Shown here piece by piece: positions 21,693-33,098 of a DNA stretch of 64,000 bases. A model generated the notes under the pieces. The model was not told the DNA's origin and made no database searches. It saw only the letters and a program-made list of their open reading frames with translations. The first letter of the stretch is position 1; each line of letters begins with the position of its first letter. The translations under genes were made by a program, and so were the position numbers. The stretch spans positions 1 through 64,000 of the forward strand of contig JARWIR010000240.1 in assembly GCA_029959085.1 (NCBI GenBank), read 5' to 3'. The DNA is from Nemophila menziesii. Taxonomy: Eukaryota; Streptophyta; Magnoliopsida; Boraginales; Hydrophyllaceae.

Positions 21693-24254
21693 CTATGGAA
21701 CCTTCGTGACACGTGTTTTCTCTTTCTTCTTTGCATGATTGAGTGGTGGATTTCTCTTAGGATTTGGAGGAACTTTGATCGGTGGTTTCTTTCTTAGTTC
21801 TTTTTCCTCCACTCCTGAGGTTTCCACAACCTTAGTTGGCTCTTTTGGTACCTGTTTAACAACATCTACACGAAAACATTCTTCCTTGGAATCCGGAAAC
21901 TTCATAGGTCTAAATACATTAAACTTCATTTCCTCGTCTTGGATTCTCATAATCATTTCGCCATTTTCTACATCAATCAAGGTACGCCCCGTGGCTAGGA
22001 ATGGTCTTCCCAAAATAATGGGGACATTCCTATCCGCGTCGTAATCAAGTATAACGAAATCAGCGGGAAAAATTAACGTACCTGCCTTAACGAGGACATC
22101 TTCGATTCGGCCTTCCGGATGTGCAAGAGATCGATCCGCCATTTGCAAGACCATAGAAGTGGGTCTTGCTTCAATATTAAGCTTATCAAAGATTGATTTG
22201 GGCATAAGATTTATGCTTGCACCCAAATCGCATAGTGCTTTACCTTTCCATTCATTACCAATAGATATCGGAATTGTAAAGCTCCCAGGATCAACTAACG
22301 TTGGAGGTAATTTACCTTGACAGATAGCACTACATTCTTCAGGAAGACCAATCATCTCATTATCACAATACGGCCTTTTGTTGGTGAGGGCTCTTTTCAG
22401 AAACTTAGCATACTTGGGCACATCTCGAATAGCTTCTAACAACGGAATATTTATGCTAAGTCCTCTTACCTTGTTAAAGAATTTTTGATAATCAGCCATG
22501 TCACCCTTCTTTTGAACTCTCGATGGAAATGGTGGAGGAGGACGGTTTATTATAGTATCTTCTTTCTTTTTCGGAACTTCACTAGACCTCTCCACTTCTT
22601 CTACTTCAACTGGTTTATCCACCACCTCTTTTTCTTTTCTAACTTCTTTTTCTTTCATAACCGGAAAAGGAGGTGGAGGAAGGTTCGTACCACTTCTGAG
22701 AGTAATAGCTTTACAATCTTCGATTTGAATTGGATTCTCAGTATCGCTAGGAAGTTGTCCTTGTGGGCGTTGATTCAGTTGTTTATTAATTTGACTTAGC
22801 TGATTCTGGAACAAATTCATATTTGCTTCGATTGCATTTTGACGTTCCATAGCTTGTGTCTGAAGAGCAATTAAACTTTCAACTGTTTTCTGAAGGGTAA
22901 CTGCTCCTTCTTGTGGATGTGCAGGTAAGGCTTTCTGATTCATTGTGTCATCGTAATTGTCTTGAGGAGCTTGTCTCTGAACATAATTTTGATTCTGTCC
23001 TCCTTGATAATTGTTGTGTGGTCTTGGATTATAGTTGTTACCTTGGGGATGTGGCTGATACGCATATGTAGGATTGGCTGCCCCATTAGGATTTGAGTAT
23101 TGAAACCCAGGATGGTTTCTGTTAGGTTGATATCCATTACCACTCGAATTAAAGTTACCTCTATTGGACACAAACATCACGGATTCTTGATTATTTTGAC
23201 AATTTTCCAAACTATGATCATTAACACCGCAATACTCACATCCATATACCTCTTGTGCTACCTTTACCTCACCTCTTTTATTCGAAAAACCTTCTTTCAC
23301 GGCTAGAGTGAGTTGTCTCAGTTGTTGTTCTAGCGTGGTTTGAATCTTTGTCTCTAGCGTAGCAAACTTTTCTTCGATATTAACATTATTGACTCCTCCT
23401 CTAACTGGTGTTCTCACTGAATTCCACCCAACTTCATTCTTGACTGTTCTTTCTAAAATGATTTTAGCATGAGCGGGTTGAACTTGAAGAAAACCTGCAC
23501 CACATAACAAATCCAACTTCTCTCTTGAAGTTCCATCAAGTCCTCTATAAAAGATTTTTAACTGTTGTTGTTCTGAAAAGCCATGATTTGGAACTCTACG
23601 TAAACACATCTGAAATCTTGTCCAACTCTTACCCAAAGTTTCATCATATTCTTGACGGAAATGCGTCAATTCTAATTCAGCATCTAACCTCATGTTACTT
23701 GGGTAATACCTGTCGAAGAAAGCAGTCTGTAATTGGTCCCAGTTGGTTATCTTTGTAGGATCTTGTGTATCGTGCCATTCACTCGCTCCATCAATAACAA
23801 AAAATCGAAACGCAGCAAAATACAGTTGTTCTCTTGAAACCCCTTGTGTGATGTAAGCATCAGATATCTGCTTAAATTTCTGTACTGCTCTAAGAGGATC
23901 TTCTCCAACTCTACCACGAAAATTTCCAAAGTTTTGGAATTGAGCTAACATACCCGAATCTAGACGAAACTTCGGAACATTTATATCTGGAGCACCTACT
24001 CCTATTGCAGGAGCACAGAATGGAACTTCTAGTGGACCATTAGTAAACCAAGGATCTTGATTCATCACTATTTGAGCTTGTCCGTTATTGTTTTGTTGAT
24101 TCTGTAGATTAATGTCCTCCATTCTGTGAATTAATTCTTCTACTTCTAAGGATTCTTGTTCTTTCCTTCTCTTGTTAGCAAGTCTGATTAATGATTCTGG
24201 ATTACTAAGGATCAGAGGTGTTGGCTCTAGATCCTTAAAGAGTCTCCTTCGCAT
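21693..24254 (-). CDS. E2 Gag-protease polyprotein, intact frame
   Basis: 853 codons without interruption, starting at the first ATG about 110 bases after the PBS. Gag core lies around residues 95-270 (PLRAVQKFKQISDAYI, NWDQLQTAFFDRYYP), a coiled-coil stretch and a CX2CX4HX4C knuckle (CEYCGVNDHSLENC) near 338-351, an Asn/Gln-rich low-complexity region near 355-440, then an acidic proline-rich linker. The protease has DLGASINLMP from about residue 676 and ILGRPFLATG about 70 residues later. There is no RT behind it. The frame ends at an in-frame TAG at 21693-21695 and then stays open for 77 more codons (separate entry). It is the only long undamaged coding sequence in the window. Particle formation and self-processing are plausible inferences. 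Confidence 0.93.
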   Translation of the reverse strand: MRRRLFKDLEPTPLILSNPESLIRLANKRRKEQESLEVEELIHRMEDINLQNQQNNNGQAQIVMNQDPWFTNGPLEVPFCAPAIGVGAPDINVPKFRLDSGMLAQFQNFGNFRGRVGEDPLRAVQKFKQISDAYITQGVSREQLYFAAFRFFVIDGASEWHDTQDPTKITNWDQLQTAFFDRYYPSNMRLDAELELTHFRQEYDETLGKSWTRFQMCLRRVPNHGFSEQQQLKIFYRGLDGTSREKLDLLCGAGFLQVQPAHAKIILERTVKNEVGWNSVRTPVRGGVNNVNIEEKFATLETKIQTTLEQQLRQLTLAVKEGFSNKRGEVKVAQEVYGCEYCGVNDHSLENCQNNQESVMFVSNRGNFNSSGNGYQPNRNHPGFQYSNPNGAANPTYAYQPHPQGNNYNPRPHNNYQGGQNQNYVQRQAPQDNYDDTMNQKALPAHPQEGAVTLQKTVESLIALQTQAMERQNAIEANMNLFQNQLSQINKQLNQRPQGQLPSDTENPIQIEDCKAITLRSGTNLPPPPFPVMKEKEVRKEKEVVDKPVEVEEVERSSEVPKKKEDTIINRPPPPFPSRVQKKGDMADYQKFFNKVRGLSINIPLLEAIRDVPKYAKFLKRALTNKRPYCDNEMIGLPEECSAICQGKLPPTLVDPGSFTIPISIGNEWKGKALCDLGASINLMPKSIFDKLNIEARPTSMVLQMADRSLAHPEGRIEDVLVKAGTLIFPADFVILDYDADRNVPIILGRPFLATGRTLIDVENGEMIMRIQDEEMKFNVFRPMKFPDSKEECFRVDVVKQVPKEPTKVVETSGVEEKELRKKPPIKVPPNPKRNPPLNHAKKKEKTRVTKVP

Positions 24255-24363
24255 ACACCAAACCTAAAAACCTGAGAAAACTAACAAACAAAAAGCGTAA
24301 AACTGATAAAATAAAATAAATGCACTATCACTAAAGGATAAACACCGTGGTCACACGCTACCG

Positions 24364-24381
24364 TCCCCGGCAGCGGCGCCA
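24364..24381 (-). other. E2 primer-binding site, tRNA-Asp
   Basis: Same TCCCCGGCAGCGGCGCCA (plus strand) as in E1, six bases from the 5' LTR. It would pair with the 3' end of tRNA-Asp. Confidence 0.85.
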
Positions 24382-24387
24382 AAAACT

Positions 24388-25972
24388 TGGTGGTCCTTTG
24401 TGTGTTCTAAAAATAAATGCAAAAGATAATCGAACCACAACCGCAAGTGTACGGTTGTCCCAAGTAGTATATCTGATAATACAGATTCGTTCCAAGGACG
24501 GAATGGTTGATCACAATGTCTAGCAAATAGTGATTGATGCACTTATGAAAATAAAAGACAATAATATGTTTGTTTGGTTTTGTATTAATCCTAAAGAATG
24601 AAAGACTAATGCGAAAATGTAAATAAATAACTAAGACGCAAGTAAATAAAAGTGATACGCAAGTAAGAGCAGGTAGTACTTGAGAGGCGCAAGGGTTTAC
24701 CTAACTATCATTCATTTCATACATTGTTTAAGGGACAAATTAGTAAATTTGTATTGGTCGGGATTCTATAATCTCCTTACCCCCGTCAGGGTGGACTAAG
24801 GAGCAACTCTCAAATGCTACAAACCCCGTCAGGGTGATTATAGTCCACTCTCAAGTGTTTAAGTTCAAATTACCCAATAGGCCATAGGTTTAATTAAGCT
24901 CGTCAGAGTCAATAATTTCTAACCTACATTCATTAACTAGTTCGGTACCTAAACCCCCCGTCAAGGTGATCCAATCGCCACTAATTGGAATAGCTTAGAT
25001 ACTAAATCCTATCATTGATTGATCAGGTAAAAAATAGTAGATAAAATGCAAATTAAAGAAAAATACAATTTACCCAATTTGATTTTAATAATAATTATCC
25101 CAAATCCAAATGTATAAAACGAAATCAAATTGGGATTAACCCATTATGCGTTCTCAAGCACTAATTTAGTTTAGCTCATAATAATTGAAAAGACAAAAAC
25201 TAAAGAAACAAATAGGTTCATCATGTTTTACAGAATAAAATAGAAGAACATAATTATGGAATTGAATTGGCTGAGAAGTGGAGATATAGACCGTCTCCAG
25301 CTCTTGCTTCTTCTCTTCCTGCCTCTAGCTTCTTCTCTGGTGTCTGACTCTTAAGCGTATGTTGTATATTGAAAAAGATATGAAGAGTTTTTGAAAATAG
25401 AGGTCTAAAGCCCTTTTATAATGTTAAAAACGGATTAGGGCTTGGACTTAAGAATAAATCAATAATTAAATGTCCAAGCCCAATTTCTAAGCCCAAAATC
25501 CCGTAACTGCTGATACACCTTCACTAAAACGGCTTTTCCCGCTTCGTTATGACTCCGATTGACCTCATTCCAGTTGCTAAAGTCCAGTAACTCGATAAGG
25601 AATGTTTTCTCTTCAAAGGTCAGCGGCTAAATCATCTCTTAAGCACCTCGAAATCAGCAATCTATAGCCTGGAAAATGGATTTTCAGCTCTAAAAATAAT
25701 ATCTTCAGGATTTATCTTCAAGTCTTGACTCTATATAATGATCTTTGACTTTCTTCTCGGATTCCTCTTCTAGCTAACATCTAAAACCTATAAACTTTAC
25801 ACTAAAAATACCAATATTACGCGCAAAAGTTTAATAAATCAAAATTACTAGAAATAAAAGAGGAAAATCATATTATTGCATATTAGCACCAAAAGTCTAT
25901 CTAAATAGTCAAATAAACACCAAAAATGATGTATCCTAAGGGTCGAAAATACGAACAATTAAGGAGACATCA
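24388..25972 (-). repeat. E2 5' LTR
   Basis: Matches 17134-18718 with few substitutions. A TATAAAAG box on the minus strand at 25413-25420 is a plausible element promoter. Confidence 0.95.
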
Positions 25973-26901
25973 GCTTACAACACAAGAAGAGAAGTTTGGA
26001 AGGAGCTGAACACCATATCATGTCTTCTTCGACCTTCGAATTTGTAATTATTTTCTTTTCTTTCTTTAGTATGAGATAAATAATTTTAGCTTGAGATATA
26101 GCATATATGTATGAACCCTAGTTCTTGTTTTAAATCTATCTAATTTGGGATACCATCGTATTTAATTTGAATTCATGTTTCATTCTCTGTTTACGTGCTT
26201 TGATTTATTGTCTGTTTTCCTTGTGGAGACCTACGTATAGCATTACCTTAATAGTAGTTAGATGTTTGCCCGGAAGGGGTGTTTAACTATTGAAACACCA
26301 CATAACGTCTAGAATATAGATTTGGTCCTGACAACACCAGCCTAACTAGATAATCATTAGGGTTTGTTTTAATCACCATATCACCAATTGAAGGAAAGAT
26401 CCGCTTAGGAACCTAGTGGCGTAGGATAACCCTATTTAAGGTCACCTCGTGGTTGTGCCGTAGCCTACCTATTCGCTCTCCGAGTGTAGGTAGGAATTTA
26501 GAAACCAGATTATTGCAATACTACATAATTCACCCTTACACGTTTAGAATAAACAAGGCTAGTGGGGATTACTTGCTAAATTATCGAGCTAAACTCTCAT
26601 ACTATCTTCTTCTCTTTATTTACTTTTCTGTCTTTAGTTTATTAGTTTAATTTTTCTATTTACAAAACCAAATAAAAATATCTTTGTCTTTATTTCCTTG
26701 TGTATTATTAATTCTAGCTTTCATATTTGCACTTGGTAATTTGCGTAAGTTCTCTCTAAACTTCGTAGTCTCTGAGGAACGAATCTTATTTATCAGTAAA
26801 ACTTGCATACGCCTTGTATACTTGCAGAACCGTGCTCAGCCTAGGGTGTTTATTTTTGCACTTATTTAATCTATTATTTTATCACACCCTAGGTGACACT
26901 A

Positions 26902-27769
26902 GTATTGCATCCTTATTTGATATAGTTTACTCTGATTTTTTTATTAATATTGTACATGAGTTCCAAATAATTATTACATATTTTAAATATTAAGTCTGGT
27001 TGGTGAATATGATATTATTTTCTCCTTTGTACCTAAGAGATAGAATATGGCTATAAATTGGTAGCCAAAACATACCTTGGTGGATTGTGGTTTGTCAACT
27101 TGGTGTTTAATTCTCCACCTAATTTAGCTAGATTGTTTAGGAATAATTGTGTGACAATAGACATTGGTTAATTTTGATGGTAAACTCTTATTTTCGTTAT
27201 AATATTTATGTTATTTACTAAAAACATTGTTTTTTTCTAAATAGTACATGTTTCATTCATGGAAAATACATTAGAAACTAGAACATTAATTCAAAATATT
27301 ATGGTTCACCAAACACCCACTCCTTATAGGTCAAAACAAATCAGACATCGTCAAACCTTTACTAGATAATAAAGAAAAAGAAATGACTATAAGTTAATGA
27401 AAAAGTAAAATTCCAATCCAGCATAAACAAAATCTTTAACTTCTCCTTCATCCTTCCAATATGCTACTGCCTTGGTTTGTCATCTAATAGTTGAGATGGA
27501 GATATGAGGATTCTCAAAGAATCCTTGTAGAATATTATTAATAAACTTATTAAGTTCAAAATATTCTTAGATTTTGTGGAAAAGTAGATGAATACACATT
27601 AATTGTACAAGACTAATAGGTTTGAGAAGGTATAACACTTGAATTTATTACATCATAATTTATTACATCATAATCAATCCCCTTTAGAGTTCCCTATTCC
27701 CTCAATTTCTTTTTGTTTTCAGATTAACCGGGAAGTGTTTACAAAGTAATCTAGCTATACACACAGAGG
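26902..27769. other. Inverted-repeat arm and spacer edge, no gene seen
   Basis: AT-rich DNA after the solo LTR. Up to about 27673 it matches the right arm (47275-48031) in reverse complement; after that it is unique until E3. Frames are broken by many stops and I recognise no domain. Confidence 0.5.
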
Positions 27770-29307
27770 TGGTGTCGCCTAGGGTGTGATAAAAACAGAA
27801 TAAATAATAAGTCAGAAAACAACGCACTCTCACCCTAAACAGGCACAGTATTGCAAGTATTACAGGACATATGCAAGTTTTAATGATAAGTTGAGTTCGT
27901 TCTCAGGGACTTAGTGTGTTAATCGAATGGGTAGAAATAACGAGCAAGAAGTAATTAATTAAAAGATAGAAAATAAGAGAGATAAATTAGAGATTAATTA
28001 ATTGAAATAAGAAAAATAAAGAAAGTAAATTAAATATGAAGAAATATGAGATGAGAAGTATAGCTTAGGTTTTGCTAGTATGCACTAATCCTTCTAATTC
28101 TTTCTATTAAATCTAGTTAATAAGGGAGATAATTAGCTCTTAGGTATTTTGTCAGGATTCTAAATTCCCATACCTTAGACCTTGAGAGCGACTAAGGGGG
28201 ATACGGACACACCATGAGGCTGGTTCAAATAGGGTTATCAAGCGCAACCAAGGCCCTAAGCAATCAATTTCGATACATGGTGATAGTGATTAAATTATAC
28301 CCTAATGACTATCTATTTAGAATCAGTGTTGTCAGGACCAATATCGACACTAGACGTTATGTGGTGTTTCAATAATTAGACACCCAGCTAAGGTGATCAT
28401 CTAACTACTATTAAGGTAATCCTAAACGTTGCGCACCGCAAGGAAAACCGTCATTAAATCAAAACACATAAACAAATATAAAGGTAAGCAGCTAATATCA
28501 GATTAAAACATGAAATTCCCAAAGAAACTTAGATAGAAAGAAATTAGAATTCATAGATTATACATGATGCAAAACCCAAGTTATGGGGAGTTTAGTTCAT
28601 ACCTGAAGGAAATAAACTAAGGAAATAATAAAAGACATCATCTTGCTCCCTACAATAACTTGGAAGAATAAAACCTTAAGAACTAATTACTATGAGGCAA
28701 TGATGATTTACAAGTGATATAAGGGTGTATTTATAGGTGTTTAGAAGACCTAATTCGTTTTCTTGAAGGAGAAGGTAAGTAGTGGACTCCATGCCCAACT
28801 CAAATTCGTAACCCTAAAACATGAAATCAGGCCCGTTTTTGTTTTGGTCATAGCTGCTTCAATACTCATCCGTTTGACGCGTATGAGTAGTCGAAATTTA
28901 TCGTCTCGGAAAGATCTTCAACTTTGCTCTTGACCGTTTCTCCAAATTCCACACTGATTTTGAGATATAAGCTAATTTGTGACCGTAGATGTAGAAATTC
29001 AGATTTAAGGCAGTTTTTCATTTTCCATGTTTTTAGCTTTTGTTTCCTTATCTCCAATTTCCATGCTTATCTCTTTCCATATCTTGTAGTCTTTGACTTG
29101 GACTCTAATTAATCTCCATAATTATCTTTAAAGATTCACACTAAATAAATAATTAACCCAATATGCTCTAAAAACATTATTTTACTAAATCAAGACTCAA
29201 AATAGGAAAGTGCACTATTTCTCAAGAAAAACGATTAGAAAGACTTCTAAATCACTAAAAATGATGTCTCAACCTAACATAAATCTATCACAAATGAGGA
29301 GACATCA
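27770..29307 (-). repeat. E3 3' LTR
   Basis: Minus-strand TGATGTCTCC at 29307 to GGCGACACCA at 27770. Matches 36168-37698 along its length with scattered differences. Confidence 0.94.
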
Positions 29308-29343
29308 AGACCCCCAACTCAAAGTTGTATCGTCCCGATACAA
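29308..29343 (-). other. E3 polypurine tract with upstream hairpin
   Basis: Minus strand: TTGTATCG, GGA loop, CGATACAA (29325-29343), then CTTTGAGTTGGGGGTCT (29308-29324) at the LTR edge, as in E1. Confidence 0.8.
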
Positions 29344-30766
29344 TAAAGATAAAAGCAAAGGGAAGTCTATAAATACATACTTATGGAATTTTCAATACAA
29401 TGGGAAGAACATAGCAGAATATATAGAATAGACATAAAGCAATTACTCATAAAATTTCATGCAGTAATATTCATAAACTACATACATGTACACTTCTCAT
29501 ATCCATAGTCAACACGACTTGAATTCAAGATCAGATTAGTTTCGCAATGTAAGAACGATTGGGACTTAACTCAGTTCTCCAAGGAAGCTATAGATTGTTC
29601 ATCGAACTTCACTAGTATTCAAAGATCCACTTTACTACTCTCTAATGGCTCAATCACTTCTCAATTACATAGCAAAGAATCAAAAGGTCTTTAAGGTTGT
29701 AATTTAGGCTTAGGGACGGTATGATAATATATTGGATAATTTAGAGTGAGCTTTTGGCTCTCTCCTCACTAGCCATCAACGAATCGCCCTAGAGCTTGAG
29801 TTACCCTCATAAAACGTTTCTCACTCAACCCAATGAATTCCTTGATGCACAATTTAGCATCCCCAATAACCCAATTAAAGCATAAGATGTTCACTTAAAA
29901 TTCCACTTCGTCAGTCCGAATATATATATTTTCTTTCTTTTCAATTCAATTTCTTAAGCTATGACTCTCTTTTAATGTTGAGATATCACGCTATTTTCTC
30001 ATATATATATTTTTTCTTTTTATGCCCTTGTTGGCAAAATTAGCTCGTAGCTTCTTTTTTATTCACTATTACCCCGGCAAAGGGTTACAATAAAAATTTG
30101 TGAATCATCCTCAATATAAAGAACATAGCACAATTAATAAGCTAAAAAATCCCATCCAATAACAATTCCCATAATGGTGTACCCACCACCCCAAACTCAA
30201 GCTCTAAAACAACTGTCTATGCATCGCGATTCGAGTGCGGGTCATATGGAAAAGTCCTATACTCTAAAGGGATATGGCTTATAACGTGTTTCAATAAAAA
30301 GCTTTAGAAAGGCTAGAAGGGGCTGAGAAGGATATAGTATATAAAATCAAAATCACAAGGTGAGAAGGTATAAAAAGGCTTTAAGTGGCTTCAATATGAA
30401 AGAACTGCCTTAATCACTTTATACACTATGCAATTTCGTTATTTTCTTATCTTTATAACTTTCATCAAATGGGTTTGTCAACTAGCTTGGATATCACGGC
30501 CTACACACTTCTCAAGGTTCCCTGAGATCGAACATATTTTCTATCGCATTGCTCACTAATCTTTTCTTTACTATCAACGTGTGTTTTCCTGCAAATACTC
30601 AAAGCATACAAATAACATAGCTCATAAACATACTACTTACTATCATCAATTCACCGAGCTTATGCTTTCAAGATATTAAACACACTCTAAATCTAATTCC
30701 CATGCATCAAAAATTTTAATTTCTACCTAAAAATAGAAAAATGGAGATGAGAGACAACGAATCCCC
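29344..30766 (-). other. E3 non-coding 3' tail
   Basis: No gene. Conserved tail blocks: AGCTTTTGGCTCTCTCCTCA near 29748, ATTACCCCGGCAAAGGGTTA near 30068, CCACCCCAAACTCAAGCTC near 30184, GAGTGCGGGTCATATGG near 30233 and AAAGAACTGCCTTA near 30400. Confidence 0.6.
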
Positions 30767-30804
30767 ACACCCCAACTCAAAAATGAGCCGTGTCCCCACG
30801 ACTC
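30767..30804 (-). other. E3 internal hairpin plus polypurine-like tract
   Basis: Minus strand: GAGTCGTG, loop GGGA, CACGGCTC (30785-30804), then TTTTTGAGTTGGGGTGTGG. Counterpart of 5821-5858 and 20082-20119. Confidence 0.66.
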
Positions 30805-30890
30805 GAAAAAGACTCGAAACAGAAATGAAAATTAGCAGATAAATGCATTTACAGAAATGGTAAGGAAGAAAGAAAACATACTCTCGAGGC

Positions 30891-32106
30891 TTATCGCCTC
30901 GCATTATTGACATCCAAGGTAGGATTTGCTCGATCTTTTGTTAATTGCTCAAGGAGTTTCATAATGTGCACTTGATTAACGTTGATTTGTGCCACATCAT
31001 TGGCTAAGGGAGTTTGAGCTGCTTCGAATTTTTTTAAACGCTCCTCCATCTTCTCTTGCCAACTTTGCTCCTTTTCTTCTTTTGAGACTTGCGTAGAAAT
31101 CGCTCCTCTCAAGACTTTCATGATCCAAGCATTATCAATATAACTCTTTTTAAACTCGAGTTTCTGTTCTCCACCCAATGTAACATTCGCTTTTTGCACA
31201 AGACACGTGATCATAGTAGGAAATTTAATATTATAGACTGATTTAGGAGAGACCGAAAATCGCATCACCTCCTCATAGATCAACTGTGACACATCCACTT
31301 CTTCTCCTCTCAAAATACAATCCAACAGTAGAGAGTTCTTCTTAGTCACATCCAAAGTTCGTGTGTTTCCAAAGACATTAGGAATGAGGAAATTGTGCCA
31401 AACTCTCGCATCCGGTTGAAGATATTTGTAAGGCCAAGGTGCCTTCAATTCTCCCTTATGTGACTGCACTTTCTCCTTGTCTAAAACATGCTCAAAAAGT
31501 AATTCCTCATCAAATATTTTTTCGTTTAGCAACCGCTTCACTAAACTTGCAAGGTCCAATTAATTTCTTAAACTGGAAGTGGTTTCTAATCTCATCAACT
31601 GTGAAAGGAACTAACTTTCCTCTAATCGGAACACAACCTTCACTATCTTGGCTAAAGAGGCCTAAATAGAATTATAAAACTAACTCATGACATAATTCAG
31701 AACGTCTTACCATGAACGTAGACCAACCCAATTTTTCACCAAGCTCCAAGAATCTCTTATATTCTCCTGTACCAACTTCTTCATTGAATACTTTCACATA
31801 AGCAAAAGGTAGTTCTTTTAATTGTTTTTCTGCAGAAGCTATAAAGGCCTTTGAAGCTTCTTCTTTATCTATGGGTGTAAGACCTTTGAATAGAAGAGGC
31901 TGTGTTCTCTTTTTGGAATAAAATAAAACTTTTTTACCCATTAAATCGAACATAGCCGACTTACCTCCTTCTTCAACATCGATTTTACCCTTTGAATTTG
32001 AACTAGAACCTTTGTTACTTGATTTCTTCTTAATCGAACCCAATACATTGCTTTTCTTCACCTCCCTCTTGTTAGATAATGTTTTTGTTCTTTTAGTCAT
32101 CTTCAA
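30891..32106 (-). pseudogene. E3 3' ORF, Athila-type 'plant transposon protein'
   Basis: The N-terminal part (31672-32106) starts MTKRTKTLSNKREVKKS, is strongly basic, then has LLFKGLTPIDKEEASKAF and ends HELVL-stop. Another frame continues with GLFSQDSEGCVPIRGKLVPF, and a third (to 30891) carries VWHNFLIPNVFGNTRTLDVT, LLLDCILRGEEVDVSQLIYE and a C-terminal coiled coil (SWQEKMEERLKKFEAAQ). The WHNF...DVTK...LL..IL.G...DV..LI pattern resembles the 'putative plant transposon protein' domain in 3' ORFs of Athila-type elements; I recognise it from the family, not from a search. One nonsense and at least one frameshift break it. Function is unknown, with no signal peptide or membrane segment. Confidence 0.7.
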
Positions 32107-32502
32107 TTGACCCCCAACTCAAAGCTTCAACAACTCTAAAATTGAACTTTTGAATTATTGGTTGAACAAGCTTGATTTGGTTTAGGAAAGGTGAATTGAT
32201 GATGAATCTCTATGTGGGTAAGATGAATTCTTGAGTGATTGGTATGGATATAAGAAATTGTAGGATGAATTTTGAAAATTTAAGCTTTTGATTCTTCAAT
32301 CTAATGTGTTTGGTGAGAATTGGGTGCTTGAATCTCCTTCGTAATGACGTGGAGAGAATATTTGATGTGTTTTTATGATGATTGGGTAGTGTTTTGATGT
32401 TTGGGTAAGGTTTGAATGAGCTTTAATGGAGTTGGGAGGGGTTTGGAGAAGAAAGAGAGGCTTAAGGATTAATAAATTCGGAATAAAACCTACCTCTTGC
32501 TT

Positions 32503-32510
32503 CTTATAAA
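32503..32510 (-). promoter_or_regulatory. Candidate TATA box for the E3 3' ORF
   Basis: The minus strand reads GTTTATAAGAAG here, between the palindrome array and the 3' ORF start at about 32100, matching the layout in E1 and E2. Confidence 0.45.
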
Positions 32511-32540
32511 CAAAAATGCAGCTTTTTTCTCTCTCCAACG

Positions 32541-32905
32541 GCACTGACCGGTATACCGGCCACGGGGCCCGGTAAGCCGGTGCTGCTTCTTTGTCTTCCC
32601 CAAGTTACGTCAAAATACCCGAGTCCTCTACACGTGGGCACGGGTTTTCTTCTGACCGGCTTACCTGCGCTAGGTCCCGACTTACCGGTGCTGGAGCTTT
32701 TCGAATTGGGACCTCTCGGCAATGAACGCGTGGTGACACCCGTGGCCACGGGTTTTCTTTGGCCGCTTACCGGTGATTTCTCCCGGCATACCGGTCATGA
32801 AAGCTTTCGATTCTGGACCTCTCGGTAATGAACGCGTGGTGCCCCCCGTGGGCTCGGGTTTTCTGCTCGCCGGTATACCGGAAGTATCCGTCGGTGTGCC
32901 GGTGA
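32541..32905. repeat. E3 GC-rich palindrome array
   Basis: Four units, each with CCGGTATACCGG- or CGGTAAGCCGG-like palindromes or half-sites (near 32548-32583, 32656-32693, 32763-32800, 32869-32904), joined by CGTGGNNACGGG separators (CCCGTGGCCACGGG near 32739-32752). CCTCTCGGCAATGAACGCGT (32710-32729) is nearly shared with E1 (CCTCTCGGCAATAAACCCGT near 6943). It lies about 30 bases upstream of a minus-strand TATA box. Confidence 0.76.
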
Positions 32906-33098
32906 GGCAGTCTGAATATATCCAAAACTCGCGTTTTTCCTCCCGAACTCGATTTTTCTAACACCTAAACATCAAAAACACTAATACCTTTCTCAAACAT
33001 GCAATATCAACTAAAAACAACTAAACTAAATTCAAACTAAAAACGTAAAAAGCATAAAAACATAAAAAAAATTGCGGGTTGTCTCCCGTACAGCACTT

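Larger units (their letters stand above)
17134..25972 (-). mobile_element. E2: non-autonomous Athila-like element (gag-PR)
   Basis: Minus-strand element of 8.8 kb with two 1585-base LTRs (17134-18718 and 24388-25972), tRNA-Asp PBS, one long gag-protease frame and a polypurine tract. The GCTTA duplication (17129-17133 and 25973-25977) is single in the right-arm empty site. It has no reverse transcriptase, RNase H or integrase core. Its LTRs differ at roughly 20 positions by eye, making it the youngest-looking LTR element here. Mobility would depend on enzymes from relatives such as E1. Confidence 0.95.
16486..26901 (+). repeat. Solo LTR of an Athila-like element, split by E2
   Basis: Plus-orientation LTR beginning TGATGTCTCCC at 16486 and ending CACCCTAGGTGACACTA at 26901, interrupted by E2 at 17134-25972. 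Joined pieces total about 1.57 kb. No PBS, coding region or second LTR adjoins it, so it is a solo LTR left by recombination between two LTRs. Flanks are GGAAT and GTATT here, and the right-arm copy has GGATT, consistent with a decayed 5-base duplication. The intact right-arm copy is at 48032-49590. Confidence 0.88.
1..27673. repeat. Left arm of a large inverted repeat
   Basis: This stretch, minus E1 (2891-14124) and E2 (17134-25972), is the reverse complement of the right arm at 47275-64000 minus its Helitrons. Matching landmarks are the pol fragment (76-568 against 63613-64000), the LTR-derived structure (569-1773 against 62435-63612), the Athila tail (1774-2890 against 61319-62434), the TA tract (15045-15103 against 50973-51034) and the solo LTR (16486-26901 against 48032-49590). 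In about 290 solo-LTR bases aligned by eye I counted about 11 mismatches. The match ends near 27673, where the left arm repeats a TTATTACATCATAA unit and then diverges. The outer limit lies outside the window. Confidence 0.93.

Noticed and set aside
21693..24254. Long intact frame as a host gene
   Set aside because: Gag core, zinc knuckle and DLGAS protease, with PBS and LTRs around it, show it is a retrotransposon polyprotein.
26453..26869. Small plus-strand frames after E2
   Set aside because: They lie within the solo LTR and repeat wherever that LTR family occurs.
28866..29112. Overlapping small frames on both strands of the E3 LTR
   Set aside because: The same frames recur in the other LTR copy (37257-37448) and are shadows of LTR sequence, not genes.
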